From Streptomyces sp. NRRL F-4489 (GTDB lineage: Bacteria > Actinomycetota > Actinomycetes > Streptomycetales > Streptomycetaceae), in the NCBI RefSeq assembly GCF_001509485.1, contig NZ_LLZI01000101.1:23249-87248 (forward strand): a stretch of 64,000 bases of DNA, read 5' to 3'. Below are positions 44,164 to 52,284 of this stretch, one piece after another. Position 1 is the stretch's first letter; the number at the start of each line of letters is the position of its first letter. The notes beneath the pieces were generated by a model, which was not told the DNA's origin, ran no database searches, and saw only the letters and a program-made list of their open reading frames with translations. The position numbers and the translations under genes are program-made.

Positions 44164-45314
44164 CAGGAGGAAGACGCCCGGCCGCCCACCAACTGCTCGA
44201 TCGCGGCCAGCATCTTCTCCACCGCGCCGGGCTCGGCGGCCAGGGCCGCCACCGGCACGGACGGCCATCCGCCGTACCCCGACGCCCGCTGCTTGGCCAA
44301 CTTCTCCCCGAGCCCGCCCACGGCCGGCAGGGCATCCGCGAAAGCGGCGGCCGCGCCGATTCCGAACCGCCTGGTAATCGCCCCGAAACTGAACGAGAAC
44401 TGCTCCTCCGCCGGGCCGTCGTACAAGGAGAGCGTCCCGACCGGCAATTCCCCTTCCGCCGTCCGGTAATAGACATTCATGCTCGGGTATGTGGCGGTGC
44501 CGCCCACCAGGCGGCCATGCGCCTCCGCGTGGTCGAGCAGCAGCCGCGCCGCCCGGCGCACCTCCGGAGCGCACCGGCCCTCGAGCGCCGCGTCGATCTC
44601 CGCCCGGGTCCTCTTCCGCTGCGGACCGCGCTGCCGGGGCGGAGCCTTCGCCGCGCCGGCGACGTCTCCGTGTATGCGGGGGACGAGTACGCGCAGATCG
44701 CCGCTGCCCTTGTACTGGGTCAACTCGACCGCGTACACATCCGTCTGCCGCAGCTGCCCGTTCAGGAATTCCACGATCGCCCGCAGTTCCACCGGAATGC
44801 GGTCGGCCACGAATACCAGCCGCATCTGCCCGGCCGACAGACGTTCCTCCACCAGCGCCCAGAATTCCTCCGGAGCCCGCTCCCCGAGCAGTTCGCCATA
44901 CGCCTCCTCCAGCGGCCGGCCATCGGCCTGGCACGTCTCCTCGAAAGCGCGCTGGAGCAGGGCGGCCGGCCAATAGCGGGCGCCGTTGGCGGCGTAATCG
45001 AGCATCTGGCCCACGACTTCGCGGCGTATGCGGGTGTCGCCGGCCCGCTTGACCTCCACCAGGGTCGGTACGCCGTCCGCGTCGACGAAGAGATGGTCCA
45101 GCCAGTACGCCGGGCCGCTCTCCGTACTCGTGGCCACACCCATCTCGCGGGCCACCAGCGTCAGCCGCAGCGGCTGCCCGTCCGCCAGCCGTCCGAAATC
45201 CAGCACCCGGGGATGCCGGGCCAGGAGCTGCTGGAACTCCTCCTCCGTCTCGAACCCGGCGGGCTCCAGTGCCTGGAGGCCGTCCCCCAGGACGAATACC
45301 GGCTGCTCGCTCAT
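44163..45314 (-). CDS. Nuclease-fold (PD-(D/E)XK-like) protein of unknown role
   Basis: A 383-residue cytosolic protein. Residues ~18-130 have the PD-(D/E)XK layout: EEFQQLLARHPRVLDF, then LDHLFVDADGVPTLVEVKRAGDTRIRREVVGQMLDYAAN, in which Asp and the E-V-K triplet are the expected metal and catalytic residues. A basic linker (PPRQRGPQRKRTRAEID) leads to a second domain with GTATYPSMNVYYRTAEGELPVGTLSLYDG. Such proteins occur among DNA-repair and defence nucleases, but no partner gene is adjacent. Third codon positions use noticeably more A/T than neighbouring genes, which may mean acquisition by transfer. ATG 45314 has AGGGGGAC upstream. The stop codon abuts the heptamer repeat. Confidence 0.75.
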   Translation of the reverse strand: MSEQPVFVLGDGLQALEPAGFETEEEFQQLLARHPRVLDFGRLADGQPLRLTLVAREMGVATSTESGPAYWLDHLFVDADGVPTLVEVKRAGDTRIRREVVGQMLDYAANGARYWPAALLQRAFEETCQADGRPLEEAYGELLGERAPEEFWALVEERLSAGQMRLVFVADRIPVELRAIVEFLNGQLRQTDVYAVELTQYKGSGDLRVLVPRIHGDVAGAAKAPPRQRGPQRKRTRAEIDAALEGRCAPEVRRAARLLLDHAEAHGRLVGGTATYPSMNVYYRTAEGELPVGTLSLYDGPAEEQFSFSFGAITRRFGIGAAAAFADALPAVGGLGEKLAKQRASGYGGWPSVPVAALAAEPGAVEKMLAAIEQLVGGRASSS

Positions 45315-45580
45315 GCGCTGCGTCCCCCTCTGGTCCGAATGACCGCGGTCGGCCATCGCTTACCTGCGGATCTCTTCTCGGAGGTCCTCTCGGATCTCTA
45401 CGGACTTCATAGCGGATGGCACTGACAACGCGGCGGGAACGGGGGCCAGTTCGTCCGGGCACGGGTGCGTGTGACGCGTTTGTGACCGGAATTATCCTCC
45501 ATCACGCGCGGGCGGCTCGTGCCCTGGTGAGGCGATCGGATGCGAAGAGCCATGTCCCTCTCGTCGGTCGTCGCCGCGAC
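45315..45580. other. Region between nuclease-fold gene and DUF4232 remnant
   Basis: About 265 bp with no supported gene. It should hold the minus-strand promoter of the nuclease-fold gene. ATG 45540 opens a frame reading like a signal peptide (MRRAMSLSSVVAATATAAP) but in a different frame from the DUF4232 remnant that follows. Confidence 0.4.
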
Positions 45581-45973
45581 CGCAACTGCGGCACCCGCCC
45601 GTACACCCTTGAGGGCTACCCGCTGCTGGAACTCCTGGACGGCGACCTCCGACCCGTCCACGGCATCACCCTCCTTCACGGCAGCGGCGAGATCACCACC
45701 GGCGACGGAACCGACGAGCGGCCCCGGCCCGTCACGCTGGCACCCGGCGGGTCGGCGACCGCCGGCCTGGTGTGGCGCAACACCACGGAGTCCGGTACGC
45801 CGGTGAACGTCCCGCAGGTACGGGTCCGGGCGAAGGCCGGCGCCGATCCGGTCATCGTGACCCCGCACCTAGACCTGGGAACGACGGGCAAGCTCGGGGT
45901 CAAACCGTGGGTCCGGGCGAAGCCCGCGCCGACCGGCCGGGCAGGCGGGCGCGGGCCCGGCACGGTCGGGTGA
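45581..45973 (+). pseudogene. C-terminal remnant of a DUF4232 protein
   Basis: The frame from 45581 reads NCGTRPYTLEGYPLLELLDG, then RPVTLAPGGSATAGLVWRNT and VTPHLDLGTTGKLGVKPW. That is the second half of the DUF4232 beta-sandwich domain found in many secreted Streptomyces proteins. The first half, with the expected N-terminal Cys and signal peptide, is missing; upstream sequence in this frame is unlike the family. A signal-peptide-like frame starts at 45540 but is out of register. I read this as a deleted and frameshifted remnant. A short live protein is less likely. Confidence 0.6.
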
Positions 45974-46029
45974 GCGATGCTCCCGGCGGCTGCGGCTGCG
46001 GCTGCGGCGGTGGGGGGCGGTGGCCGCGG

Positions 46030-46797
46030 TCAGCGGGCGGTCGGTATCGCCGAGCCGCGCAGGGACGGATGGTCGGCGATCACGGTGCAGGAGCCGGGGG
46101 CGATCTCGGTGAAGCCGGCGTCGCGTACGACCGGCAGGCCGCTGGTTGTCAGGGGCTGCCAGGCCGCGGGCGGGGCGGTCCGGACGGCCAGGGGGAAGGC
46201 GGCCGCGTGCCACGCCTCCCGGTCGGCCGCGGACAGGGCCCACCAGGCCAGCTGCGCGCCGTGCCCGGCCTGCGCCATGGCCTTGCCGGCGGACATCTCC
46301 AGCTCGGGGTTGAGCCAGAGCACCGGCGCCGCGGCGGGCGGCTGCCCGGGCGGCCGGGGGTCGTCCAGCTCCGTCCCGGAGACCTGGAGTTTGGCCAGTT
46401 CCTTGGGCCAGCCGTCCAGCGGCACCGGTGGGAAGATCCGCACCTCGGCCGTGCGGCCGGTGACCGTCAGGCCCGGCAGCGCCGCGGCCCGCCGCCACTC
46501 GGCGCCGCGCGCCCGCCGCACCACCTTCCGTATCCGGGAGTCCTGCCAGTCCCGCACCGCTCGCGCCCACTCGCCGCTTCCCGTGGCGCGCTCGTCGGCG
46601 AGCAGGGTGAGCACCGCGCGGGCGGCGGTCTCCAGGGCGTCCGTCCGCTCCGGCGGCGCGGTCCGCTCCAGTCGGACCACGAGCGGCAGCACGTACTCCG
46701 GCGCCGCCGCCGCGGGCTCGCGCGCCGCGCCGCCGTCGCGCGGGCCGCTGTGAGGGCTGTCGTCGCCGGCCGGGCCGGCGGTCTCGGTACTGGTCAC
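46030..46797 (-). CDS. Peptidyl-tRNA hydrolase 2-like protein with N-terminal extension
   Basis: A 255-residue protein whose C-terminal ~110 residues match the PTH2 fold: PVLWLNPELEMSAGKAMAQAGHGAQLAWWALSAADREAW and VVRDAGFTEIAPGSCTVIADHP. The segment SAGKAMAQAGHGA corresponds to the family's KxxGKxxAQxxHA-like active-site region. Canonical PTH2 is about 120 residues, so the first ~140 residues are extra; they include YVLPLVVRLERTAPPERTDALE and RIRKVVRRARGAEWRRAA and resemble no domain I know. It may release peptides from stalled peptidyl-tRNA, but in bacteria with Pth1 this is not established. GTG 46797 and GTG 46821 are both possible starts; neither has a strong ribosome binding site. Confidence 0.7.
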   Translation of the reverse strand: MTSTETAGPAGDDSPHSGPRDGGAAREPAAAAPEYVLPLVVRLERTAPPERTDALETAARAVLTLLADERATGSGEWARAVRDWQDSRIRKVVRRARGAEWRRAAALPGLTVTGRTAEVRIFPPVPLDGWPKELAKLQVSGTELDDPRPPGQPPAAAPVLWLNPELEMSAGKAMAQAGHGAQLAWWALSAADREAWHAAAFPLAVRTAPPAAWQPLTTSGLPVVRDAGFTEIAPGSCTVIADHPSLRGSAIPTAR

Positions 46798-46994
46798 GCG
46801 ATCAAGTCTGCCAGCCGCCACTGACAGCGCCCCGTGCCCGCCCGCGCCGCCCGCCGCCGGACCCGCCCCCGGCGCCGCGCCGCGCGCCCGCCCCGGCTAC
46901 CGTTCGACCGGCAGCGGGACGCGGGGACCGGGACGTGGGGACCGGGGCGCGGGCTCCGCGGCGTTGGGGACAGGCACCGGGGGAGGGGCGGCGG

Positions 46995-48206
46995 ATGCCG
47001 GGGCGGCAGCAGGTGGCGCAGCGGATGCGGCTGGAGGGGGTGGGCCGGCGCTACGGCCTGCGCGGGCCCTGGATCCTGCGGGAGGTGCGGCTCGACGTGC
47101 CGGCCGGCGCGCTGGTGCGCGTCGAGGGCGCCAACGGCAGCGGCAAGTCCACCCTGCTGCGGCTGCTCGCCGGGCTCGACCGGCCCACCACCGGCCGGAT
47201 CACCGGCCGCCCGCGGACCGCCTACGTGCCCGAACGCTTCCCGGCCGCCCTGCCGTTCACCGCCGCCGGCTACCTCGCCCACCTGGGCCGCGTCCACGGT
47301 CTGCGGACCCCGGAGGCGGCCCGCCGCGCCGCCGCGTGGCTGGAGCGTCTCGGCGCCGCCGGGCACGCCAGGACGCCGCTGGCGGAGCTGTCCAAGGGGA
47401 CCAGCCAGAAGGTCGCGGTCGCCCAGGCCCTGCTGGCCGAGCCGGAGTTGCTGGTCCTGGACGAGGCGTGGACCGGTCTGGACCCGGCCGCCCGGGACCT
47501 CCTCGACCGCGCGGTCGCCGAACGCGTCGCGGCCGGCGGCACCGTGGTCTTCGTGGACCACGACCCGCACCGGCTGGCCGGGGCCGAGAGCGCCCGCTAC
47601 CGGGTCGAGGACGGGCGGCTGCGCCCGGTACCGCCCGGTGCGGCCGCCGAGCCGGAGGGCGCTGCGGATGCGGCGGACGCGGCGGATGCGGTGGCCCCAT
47701 GGGGCCCGGAGGACGTGGCGTACCCGGTGGAGGCCGTGGATGCGGTGGGCCCGGTGGACGTTGCGGAAGCTGTGGACGCGGGCAACCCGGCCGGTCACCG
47801 CGGCCCGGTGGCCGTCATCGAGGCCGAGGGGCCGCCGGGCAGCCCGCCGCCCGCGGCCCTGCCGGGCGCCCCGGAGACCGCGCCCGGCCCCGGTGGCACG
47901 ACCCTGCTGACCGTCCCGGCCGCGCACTCCGACGCCCTGCTCCGGGCTCTGCTCACGGCGCACCCGCCCTGGCACATCCGCACGGTCACCGCACCGGGCC
48001 CGCCGCCCGGCCCGCAGGCCCCCGGTTACCGGCCGCCGGGCACCCGTACGCCCGACCACCACCACGGCGCGCCCGGACCGCGCACCCCCGGACCGCGCAC
48101 CCCCGGCCACCGGCCGCCGGGTCCGCCCGCGCCCGTTCACCTTCCGCCCGGCTCCCGTAAGGCCGGTCCCGGAACGACCGCCCCCGGAGAGCACCCCCGC
48201 CCATGA
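46995..48206 (+). CDS. ABC transporter ATPase with long low-complexity C-terminal extension
   Basis: A 403-residue ATPase. The ATPase domain (about 10-215) has Walker A GANGSGKST, signature LSKGTSQKVAVAQALL, Walker B LLVLDEAWTGLD and H-loop VFVDHDPHR. The SKG in place of SGG and the missing conventional Q-loop resemble ATPases of ABC-2 type exporters. Then comes an unusual ~190-residue tail: Ala/Asp/Val repeats (GAADAADAADAV), a small folded-looking segment TTLLTVPAAHSDALLRALLTAHPPWHIRTVTAP, and a Pro/Gly/His-rich end with PGPRTP copies. ATG 46995 follows GGGAGGGG. Its stop overlaps the start of the membrane subunit (ATGA). Substrate unknown. Confidence 0.85.
   Translation: MPGRQQVAQRMRLEGVGRRYGLRGPWILREVRLDVPAGALVRVEGANGSGKSTLLRLLAGLDRPTTGRITGRPRTAYVPERFPAALPFTAAGYLAHLGRVHGLRTPEAARRAAAWLERLGAAGHARTPLAELSKGTSQKVAVAQALLAEPELLVLDEAWTGLDPAARDLLDRAVAERVAAGGTVVFVDHDPHRLAGAESARYRVEDGRLRPVPPGAAAEPEGAADAADAADAVAPWGPEDVAYPVEAVDAVGPVDVAEAVDAGNPAGHRGPVAVIEAEGPPGSPPPAALPGAPETAPGPGGTTLLTVPAAHSDALLRALLTAHPPWHIRTVTAPGPPPGPQAPGYRPPGTRTPDHHHGAPGPRTPGPRTPGHRPPGPPAPVHLPPGSRKAGPGTTAPGEHPRP
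48085..48114 (+). repeat. 15-bp tandem duplication inside the ABC ATPase tail
   Basis: The unit GACCGCGCACCCCCG occurs twice in a row, encoding the PGPRTP repeats of the C-terminal extension. A related degenerate GCGGA(T/C)GCG repeat at 47662-47690 encodes the AADAADAAD stretch. Confidence 0.55.
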
Positions 48207-48883
48207 CCGCCTCCCTGACCGCGCTGGTCCGCTACCAGGCGGCGCTGCTGGCCCGTTCGCACCGCTGGCTGCCGCCGTTCCTGGTGTACGCGGCGTTCCT
48301 CGCCATCGGTGTCCAGGCCGGCGGCCCCCTCCTGGACGCGTACGGCTACGCCGCCGCAGGGCTGCTGCCGGCCACCGTCTGGCTGACCCGGATCTGCGCC
48401 ACCAACGAGCCGCCCGCCGCCCGGAGTTGCGCCGCCGCGGCCGCCGGACCGGGCCGGGCGCAACTGGCCGCGCTGCTCACCGCGGCCGGTGCCGCGCTGC
48501 TCCTCGCGCTCGCCGGGGCGGCCTTCGTGGCGCTGCTGTCCGACCCGTATTCCGCCGGCCACCGGACCGCCGTCCCGGTGGGGCCCGCGGCCGGCGCCGG
48601 GCTGCTGACCGCGCTGGTCTGCCTGCTGCTGGGGAGCGCGGCCGGCGCGCTGTGCTCCTGGCCGGTGCTGGGCCGCTCCGGGTGGGGCGTGCCTACCGGG
48701 CTGGTCGCCGCGCTGCTGCTCCTGGTGGTGGGCGCCTCGCCCGCGAACGCCGCGCTGACCGGCATGATCACCGGTTCGCAGCGCGGCACCGTCCTCGTGC
48801 CCTGGCTGCCGTTCGCCGCCGCCCTGCCGCTGGCGGCCGCCGCCGCGGCCCTGTCCTGCGCCCTCGCGGCCCGGCGGGGCTGA
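48203..48883 (+). CDS. ABC transporter membrane subunit
   Basis: A 226-residue integral membrane protein with about six hydrophobic helices (WLPPFLVYAAFLAIGVQ, YAAAGLLPATVWL, LAALLTAAGAALLLALAGAAFVALL, LLTALVCLLLGSAAGALC, LVAALLLLVVGASP, WLPFAAALPLAAAAAAL). It has no ATPase or solute-binding motif. Its ATG lies inside the stop region of the upstream ATPase gene, so the two form an exporter with coupled translation. The family looks like ABC-2 type permeases, but I cannot name it further. The next ~155 bp contain only a duplicated CCGGCGAACCGCC (around 48992-49030) before the convergent zapE gene. Confidence 0.8.
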   Translation: MTASLTALVRYQAALLARSHRWLPPFLVYAAFLAIGVQAGGPLLDAYGYAAAGLLPATVWLTRICATNEPPAARSCAAAAAGPGRAQLAALLTAAGAALLLALAGAAFVALLSDPYSAGHRTAVPVGPAAGAGLLTALVCLLLGSAAGALCSWPVLGRSGWGVPTGLVAALLLLVVGASPANAALTGMITGSQRGTVLVPWLPFAAALPLAAAAAALSCALAARRG

Positions 48884-49041
48884 CCCCGATGCCGGGCCGC
48901 GGCTGATCCGACCCGGCTGGCCGACGCGATCCCGTACGGCCCGGTGGCCGCCGGACCACCCGCCCCGGCTACCGGGAGCGCACCCGAGCCGCCGTACGGA
49001 CCGGCGAACCGCCCCCCGGGCCGGCGAACCGCCCTACGGGC

Positions 49042-50172
49042 CTACCCCACCAGCGTCTTGGCGTCCCGAGCCAGCGCCGTCAGGCGGGAAATCGCGCGGA
49101 AGTACTTCTTCCGGTAGCCGCCGTTGAGCATCTCGTCGCTGAACAGCTCGGCGAAGGGCTTGCCCGAGGCCAGCACCGGCACCTCGCGGTCGTAGAGCCG
49201 GTCGGCGAGCACCACCAGGCGCAGCGCGGTGGACTGGTCCGGCACCGCCTGGACGTCCGTGAGGCAGACCGCCGTGATCCCGTCGCACATCGCGCCGTAG
49301 CGGCTCGGGTGGACCGTCGAGAGGTGGTCCAGGAGGGCCGGGAAGTCGTCCAGGGAGGCGCCGGGGGTGCGGTGCGCCGCGCGGACCACCGCGTCCTGGT
49401 CGAACGGCGCGGGCGCCTCGGGCAGACCGCGGTGGCGGTAGTCCTCGCCGTCGATCCGCAGGGGGCGGAAGTGGGCGCTCAGGCCCTGGATCTCGCGCAG
49501 GAAGTCGGCGGCCGCGAACCGGCCCTCACCGAGCTTCCCGGGCAGCGTGTTGGAGGTGGCGGCCAGCGCGACACCGGCCTCGACCAGCTTGCCGAGCAGC
49601 GTGGAGACCAGCACCGTGTCGCCGGGGTCGTCCAGCTCGAACTCGTCGATGCACAGCAGCCGGTGGCCGCTGAGCGTCCGCACCGTCTGCTGGAAGCCGA
49701 GCGCGCCGACCAGGTTGGTCAGCTCGACGAAGGTGCCGAACGCCTTGTGCGCGGGGTCGGCGGGGGTGGCGTGCCACAAGGAGGCGAGCAGGTGGGTCTT
49801 GCCGACGCCGTAGCCGCCGTCCAGATAGACACCGCGCGGCCCCTTCGGGGCGGCGGGCTTCTTCGGCGCCCGGGAGAACCAGCGCCGCTTCCCGCCGGCG
49901 TCCGCGCCGGTCCCGCCACCGATACCGGCCGCGAAGCCGCGCAGGACCTCGACCGCCTCGGCCTGGCTGGGCTGCCCCGGGTCCGGGAGGTAGGTGTCGA
50001 AGCGGGCGCCCTGGAAGCGCGGCGGCGGCACCATCTCGGCGACCAGGCGCTCGGCCGGGACGTGCGGCGCGCGGGAGGTGAGCGCGGTGGGGGCCGCGGC
50101 GCCGTCCCCGCCGGCCGGGGGCGCGGCTATCGGGGCGGACGCGGACGAGGACGAGGGCTGGGAAGATGACAC
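49042..50172 (-). CDS. zapE: Cell division ATPase ZapE (AFG1 family)
   Basis: A 376-residue AAA+-type ATPase of the AFG1/ZapE family. Walker A is GGYGVGKTHLLASLWH near residue 118, Walker B is HRLLCIDEFELDDPGDT, and sensor-like LAATSNTLPGKLGEGRFAAADFLREIQ follows. The end LFSDEMLNGGYRKKYFRAISRLTALARD is typical. In Escherichia coli ZapE binds the division ring under stress; the role in Streptomyces, which divide by sporulation septa, is less clear. The first ~40 residues are a Ser/Ala/Pro-rich low-complexity leader. GTG 50172 follows GGAGGGCT. It is divergent from the RibD-like gene with a 67-bp gap. Confidence 0.9.
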   Translation of the reverse strand: MSSSQPSSSSASAPIAAPPAGGDGAAAPTALTSRAPHVPAERLVAEMVPPPRFQGARFDTYLPDPGQPSQAEAVEVLRGFAAGIGGGTGADAGGKRRWFSRAPKKPAAPKGPRGVYLDGGYGVGKTHLLASLWHATPADPAHKAFGTFVELTNLVGALGFQQTVRTLSGHRLLCIDEFELDDPGDTVLVSTLLGKLVEAGVALAATSNTLPGKLGEGRFAAADFLREIQGLSAHFRPLRIDGEDYRHRGLPEAPAPFDQDAVVRAAHRTPGASLDDFPALLDHLSTVHPSRYGAMCDGITAVCLTDVQAVPDQSTALRLVVLADRLYDREVPVLASGKPFAELFSDEMLNGGYRKKYFRAISRLTALARDAKTLVG

Positions 50173-50239
50173 AGCCCTCCAGCCTAGTCGCTGCGCGGGG
50201 CCGCCCGGTCCGGTGAGCGAGGCATGTCACACTGCCGCC

Positions 50240-51175
50240 ATGCGACGCCTGTTCCCCCTTCCCGCCCCGGCCACCACACCAGCCTCGTCCGCCGCATCCC
50301 CCTCGTCCGCCCCACCGGCCCCTTCGACCCCACCGGCCCCTTCCGCCCCACCGGCCTCGTCCGCCGCGGCCCCCGGTGGCACCGAGGGCGCGCCCCCCGG
50401 TGCCAACGGGAGCGCGGGCCCCGACCCGGCCACCGACCGCGAGTGGACGCTGGACGAGCTGGCCGACGCCTACGCGTACCCGGCGGCGGACGACCCGGTG
50501 CGGTCCGGCCGCCCCGGCTGGCTGCGCGCCAACATGGTGTCCTCCCTGGACGGCGCCGCCCACCACGAGGGCCGTTCGCACCCGCTCTCCGGGGACGCCG
50601 ATATGCGGATCTTCGGGGTGCTGCGGGCGCTGTCGGACGCGGTCGTGGTGGGCGCGGAAACGGTCCGGCTGGAGGGCTACCGGCCGGCCCGGGCGCGGGC
50701 CGCGTTCGCCGCCCGGCGGGCCGCCGCCGGACAGGGCCCGGCGCCCGCCATCGCGGTGGTCACCGCCGGCCTGGGGCTGGACTTCACCCTGCCCCTGTTC
50801 ACCGAGCCCCTGGTGCCCACCCTGGTGCTGACCGGCGCCGGCGCCCCCGAGGAGCGGGTGCGGGCGGCCCGCGCGGCGGGCGTCGAGGTGCTCTTCGCGG
50901 GCGAGGGCACGGGCGTCGATCCGGCGCGGGTGGCCGAGGTGCTGGCCGCGAAGGGCCACACCCGGCTGCTGACCGAGGGCGGGCCGCGGCTGCTGGGCCA
51001 GTTCGCGGCGGCCGGGGCGCTGGACGAGCTGTGCCTCTCGCTGGCCCCGGTGGTGACGGCCGGCGGCGCGCAACGGATCATGGACGGGCCGGCGGTGGCG
51101 GTTCCGGAGCGGTTCGCGCTGGTGTCCGTATTGGAGGAGTCCGGGTTCCTGTTCACCCGTTACCGCCGGAGCTGA
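50240..51175 (+). CDS. RibD C-terminal (pyrimidine reductase)-like protein
   Basis: A 311-residue protein with the RibD_C/dihydrofolate reductase-like fold. The first ~70 residues are an Ala/Pro/Ser low-complexity leader. The domain begins near WTLDELADAYAYPAADDP and shows WLRANMVSSLDGAAHHEGRSHPLSGDADMRIFGVLRALSDAVVVGAETVRLEGY, the core motif of riboflavin-type reductases, and ends with LLTEGGPRLLGQFAAAGALDELCLSLAPVVTAGGAQRIM. It should bind NADPH and reduce a ribosylamino-pyrimidine or related compound. A stand-alone copy outside a rib operon may serve a deazaflavin or other specialised route (inference). ATG 50240 is the start of the recognisable protein; the ribosome binding site is weak. 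Confidence 0.85.
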   Translation: MRRLFPLPAPATTPASSAASPSSAPPAPSTPPAPSAPPASSAAAPGGTEGAPPGANGSAGPDPATDREWTLDELADAYAYPAADDPVRSGRPGWLRANMVSSLDGAAHHEGRSHPLSGDADMRIFGVLRALSDAVVVGAETVRLEGYRPARARAAFAARRAAAGQGPAPAIAVVTAGLGLDFTLPLFTEPLVPTLVLTGAGAPEERVRAARAAGVEVLFAGEGTGVDPARVAEVLAAKGHTRLLTEGGPRLLGQFAAAGALDELCLSLAPVVTAGGAQRIMDGPAVAVPERFALVSVLEESGFLFTRYRRS

Positions 51176-51213
51176 CGGGGGAGCTGAACGGCTTCGTCCC
51201 GCTCCGAAAAGAA

Positions 51214-51230
51214 CGGAATTATCTGTTCCG
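51214..51230. promoter_or_regulatory. AT-rich inverted repeat before the USP-like gene
   Basis: CGGAA (51214-51218) and TTCCG (51226-51230) are inverted around TTATCTG. The surrounding 40 bp are clearly less GC-rich than the genes, so the region is likely the promoter of the downstream gene. It could also act as a weak terminator for the RibD-like gene. Confidence 0.4.
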
Positions 51231-51343
51231 CTTAGCTTCCTTTGGGCACACTAAAAGCCGACAGGCCCCGTGTGGCGACGGGGCAGGATGGTTTCTGTGG
51301 GCGCCGTGGCAGACGGTGCCGGAAGAGAAGAAGGGCGTCCGTC

Positions 51344-51838
51344 GTGTTCACGAGCGTATTGATGATCGAGAAGCCTCTGACGCCCGCCGACGTGGAGTTC
51401 GTCACCACCCTCCACGGCGACGACCAGGTCTCCTTCGTGGTCCTCATGCAGCCGCGCGGCAAACAGGACGTCCTGCTGCGGGCCATCGACGACGTCGCGC
51501 TGGGGGAGTTCGAGGACGCCGTGCGGGAGGGCGACGAGCCGGGCGGGGCGAGTGCGGTGGTGCCCGCCGAGGAGGGGCTGCGGCACACTCTGACGGCGCT
51601 GCGGGCCGCCGGCGCGGAGGCGGTCGGCCAGGTGGTCGAGGACCACCCGCTGGACCTGCTGAAGACCGTTGTGGACGAGACCGGCGCGGACGAGGTGATC
51701 GTGCTGACCACCCCGCACTTCGTCGAGGAGTTCTTCCATCGGGACTGGGCCTCCCGGGCCCGCCACAAGGTCGGCGTCCCGGTCCTGAAGCTGTTCTCGC
51801 ACGCCGCCGACGACCAGCCGCAGGAGGCCGGCGGCTGA
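51344..51838 (+). CDS. Universal-stress-protein-like conserved protein
   Basis: A 164-residue acidic cytosolic protein. The N-terminus VFTSVLMIEKPLTPADVEFVTTLHGDDQVSFVVLMQPRGKQDVLLRAIDDVALGEFEDAV and the C-terminal half VVEDHPLDLLKTVVDETGADEVIVLTTPHFVEEFFHRDWASRARHKVGVPVLKLFSH follow the alternating strand/helix order of UspA-like Rossmann folds, although the ATP-binding glycine motif is not evident. The protein is well conserved in Streptomyces as I recall it, without a known role. GTG 51344 is chosen because GAAGAAGGG lies 9 bases upstream and the conserved sequence begins there. Longer in-frame starts (51242) add an Arg-rich stretch. Confidence 0.72.
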   Translation: MFTSVLMIEKPLTPADVEFVTTLHGDDQVSFVVLMQPRGKQDVLLRAIDDVALGEFEDAVREGDEPGGASAVVPAEEGLRHTLTALRAAGAEAVGQVVEDHPLDLLKTVVDETGADEVIVLTTPHFVEEFFHRDWASRARHKVGVPVLKLFSHAADDQPQEAGG

Positions 51839-52010
51839 ACCGCGCGCGGTCCGGCGCCCCTCCCGCCCCCGCCGTCAACCTGGCGCCCGCCTCCCACCCG
51901 AACGGGCGCGCTGCGGCTCACCGCCGCCCCGGATCGGTGCGTTCCTGGTCGAAAGCGACCCGTACGGCAGTACGGGCCGGACCACCGGCGTACCGAGGAA
52001 AGGGGTTGTC

Positions 52011-52214
52011 ATGGCGGAGCAGCGGGAACCGGGCGCGGAGCGCGGCCGGGCGGAGGGCCGGGCCCGGCGCGGGCGGCGGAACCGGGACGAGGAGCGGACC
52101 CGCGACGAGGAGCACGGCACCGGCCCGGCGGCCCCGGACGCATCGGACCCCGGCGCGCCCGGAGGCCGCGCGCCCGCGAACCTGTTCCCGACCTTCTCGC
52201 ACCGCGACGACTAG
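52011..52214 (+). CDS. Small hydrophilic hypothetical protein
   Basis: A 67-residue, highly charged protein (MAEQREPGAERGRAEGRARRGRRNRDEERTRDEE...), ending in PANLFPTFSHRDD. It looks disordered except perhaps for the C-terminus. A good ribosome binding site (AGGAAAGGGG) lies six bases before the ATG, and the sequence upstream contains CCGTACGGCAGTACGG, a small inverted repeat that may be part of its promoter. I do not recognise a family. It lies alone between the USP-like gene and a convergent ABC transporter operon. Confidence 0.6.
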   Translation: MAEQREPGAERGRAEGRARRGRRNRDEERTRDEEHGTGPAAPDASDPGAPGGRAPANLFPTFSHRDD

Positions 52215-52284
52215 GGGAGCGCCCGGGGGCGCGTGCCCCGGGGCGTGCGGCGGGGTGCGCCCTCGGGCGCCGGCCCCAGGCCCC

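Noticed and set aside
44155..44190. A CRISPR-like reading of the tandem heptamers
   Set aside because: Units are 7 bp, contiguous and without spacers; this is a microsatellite.
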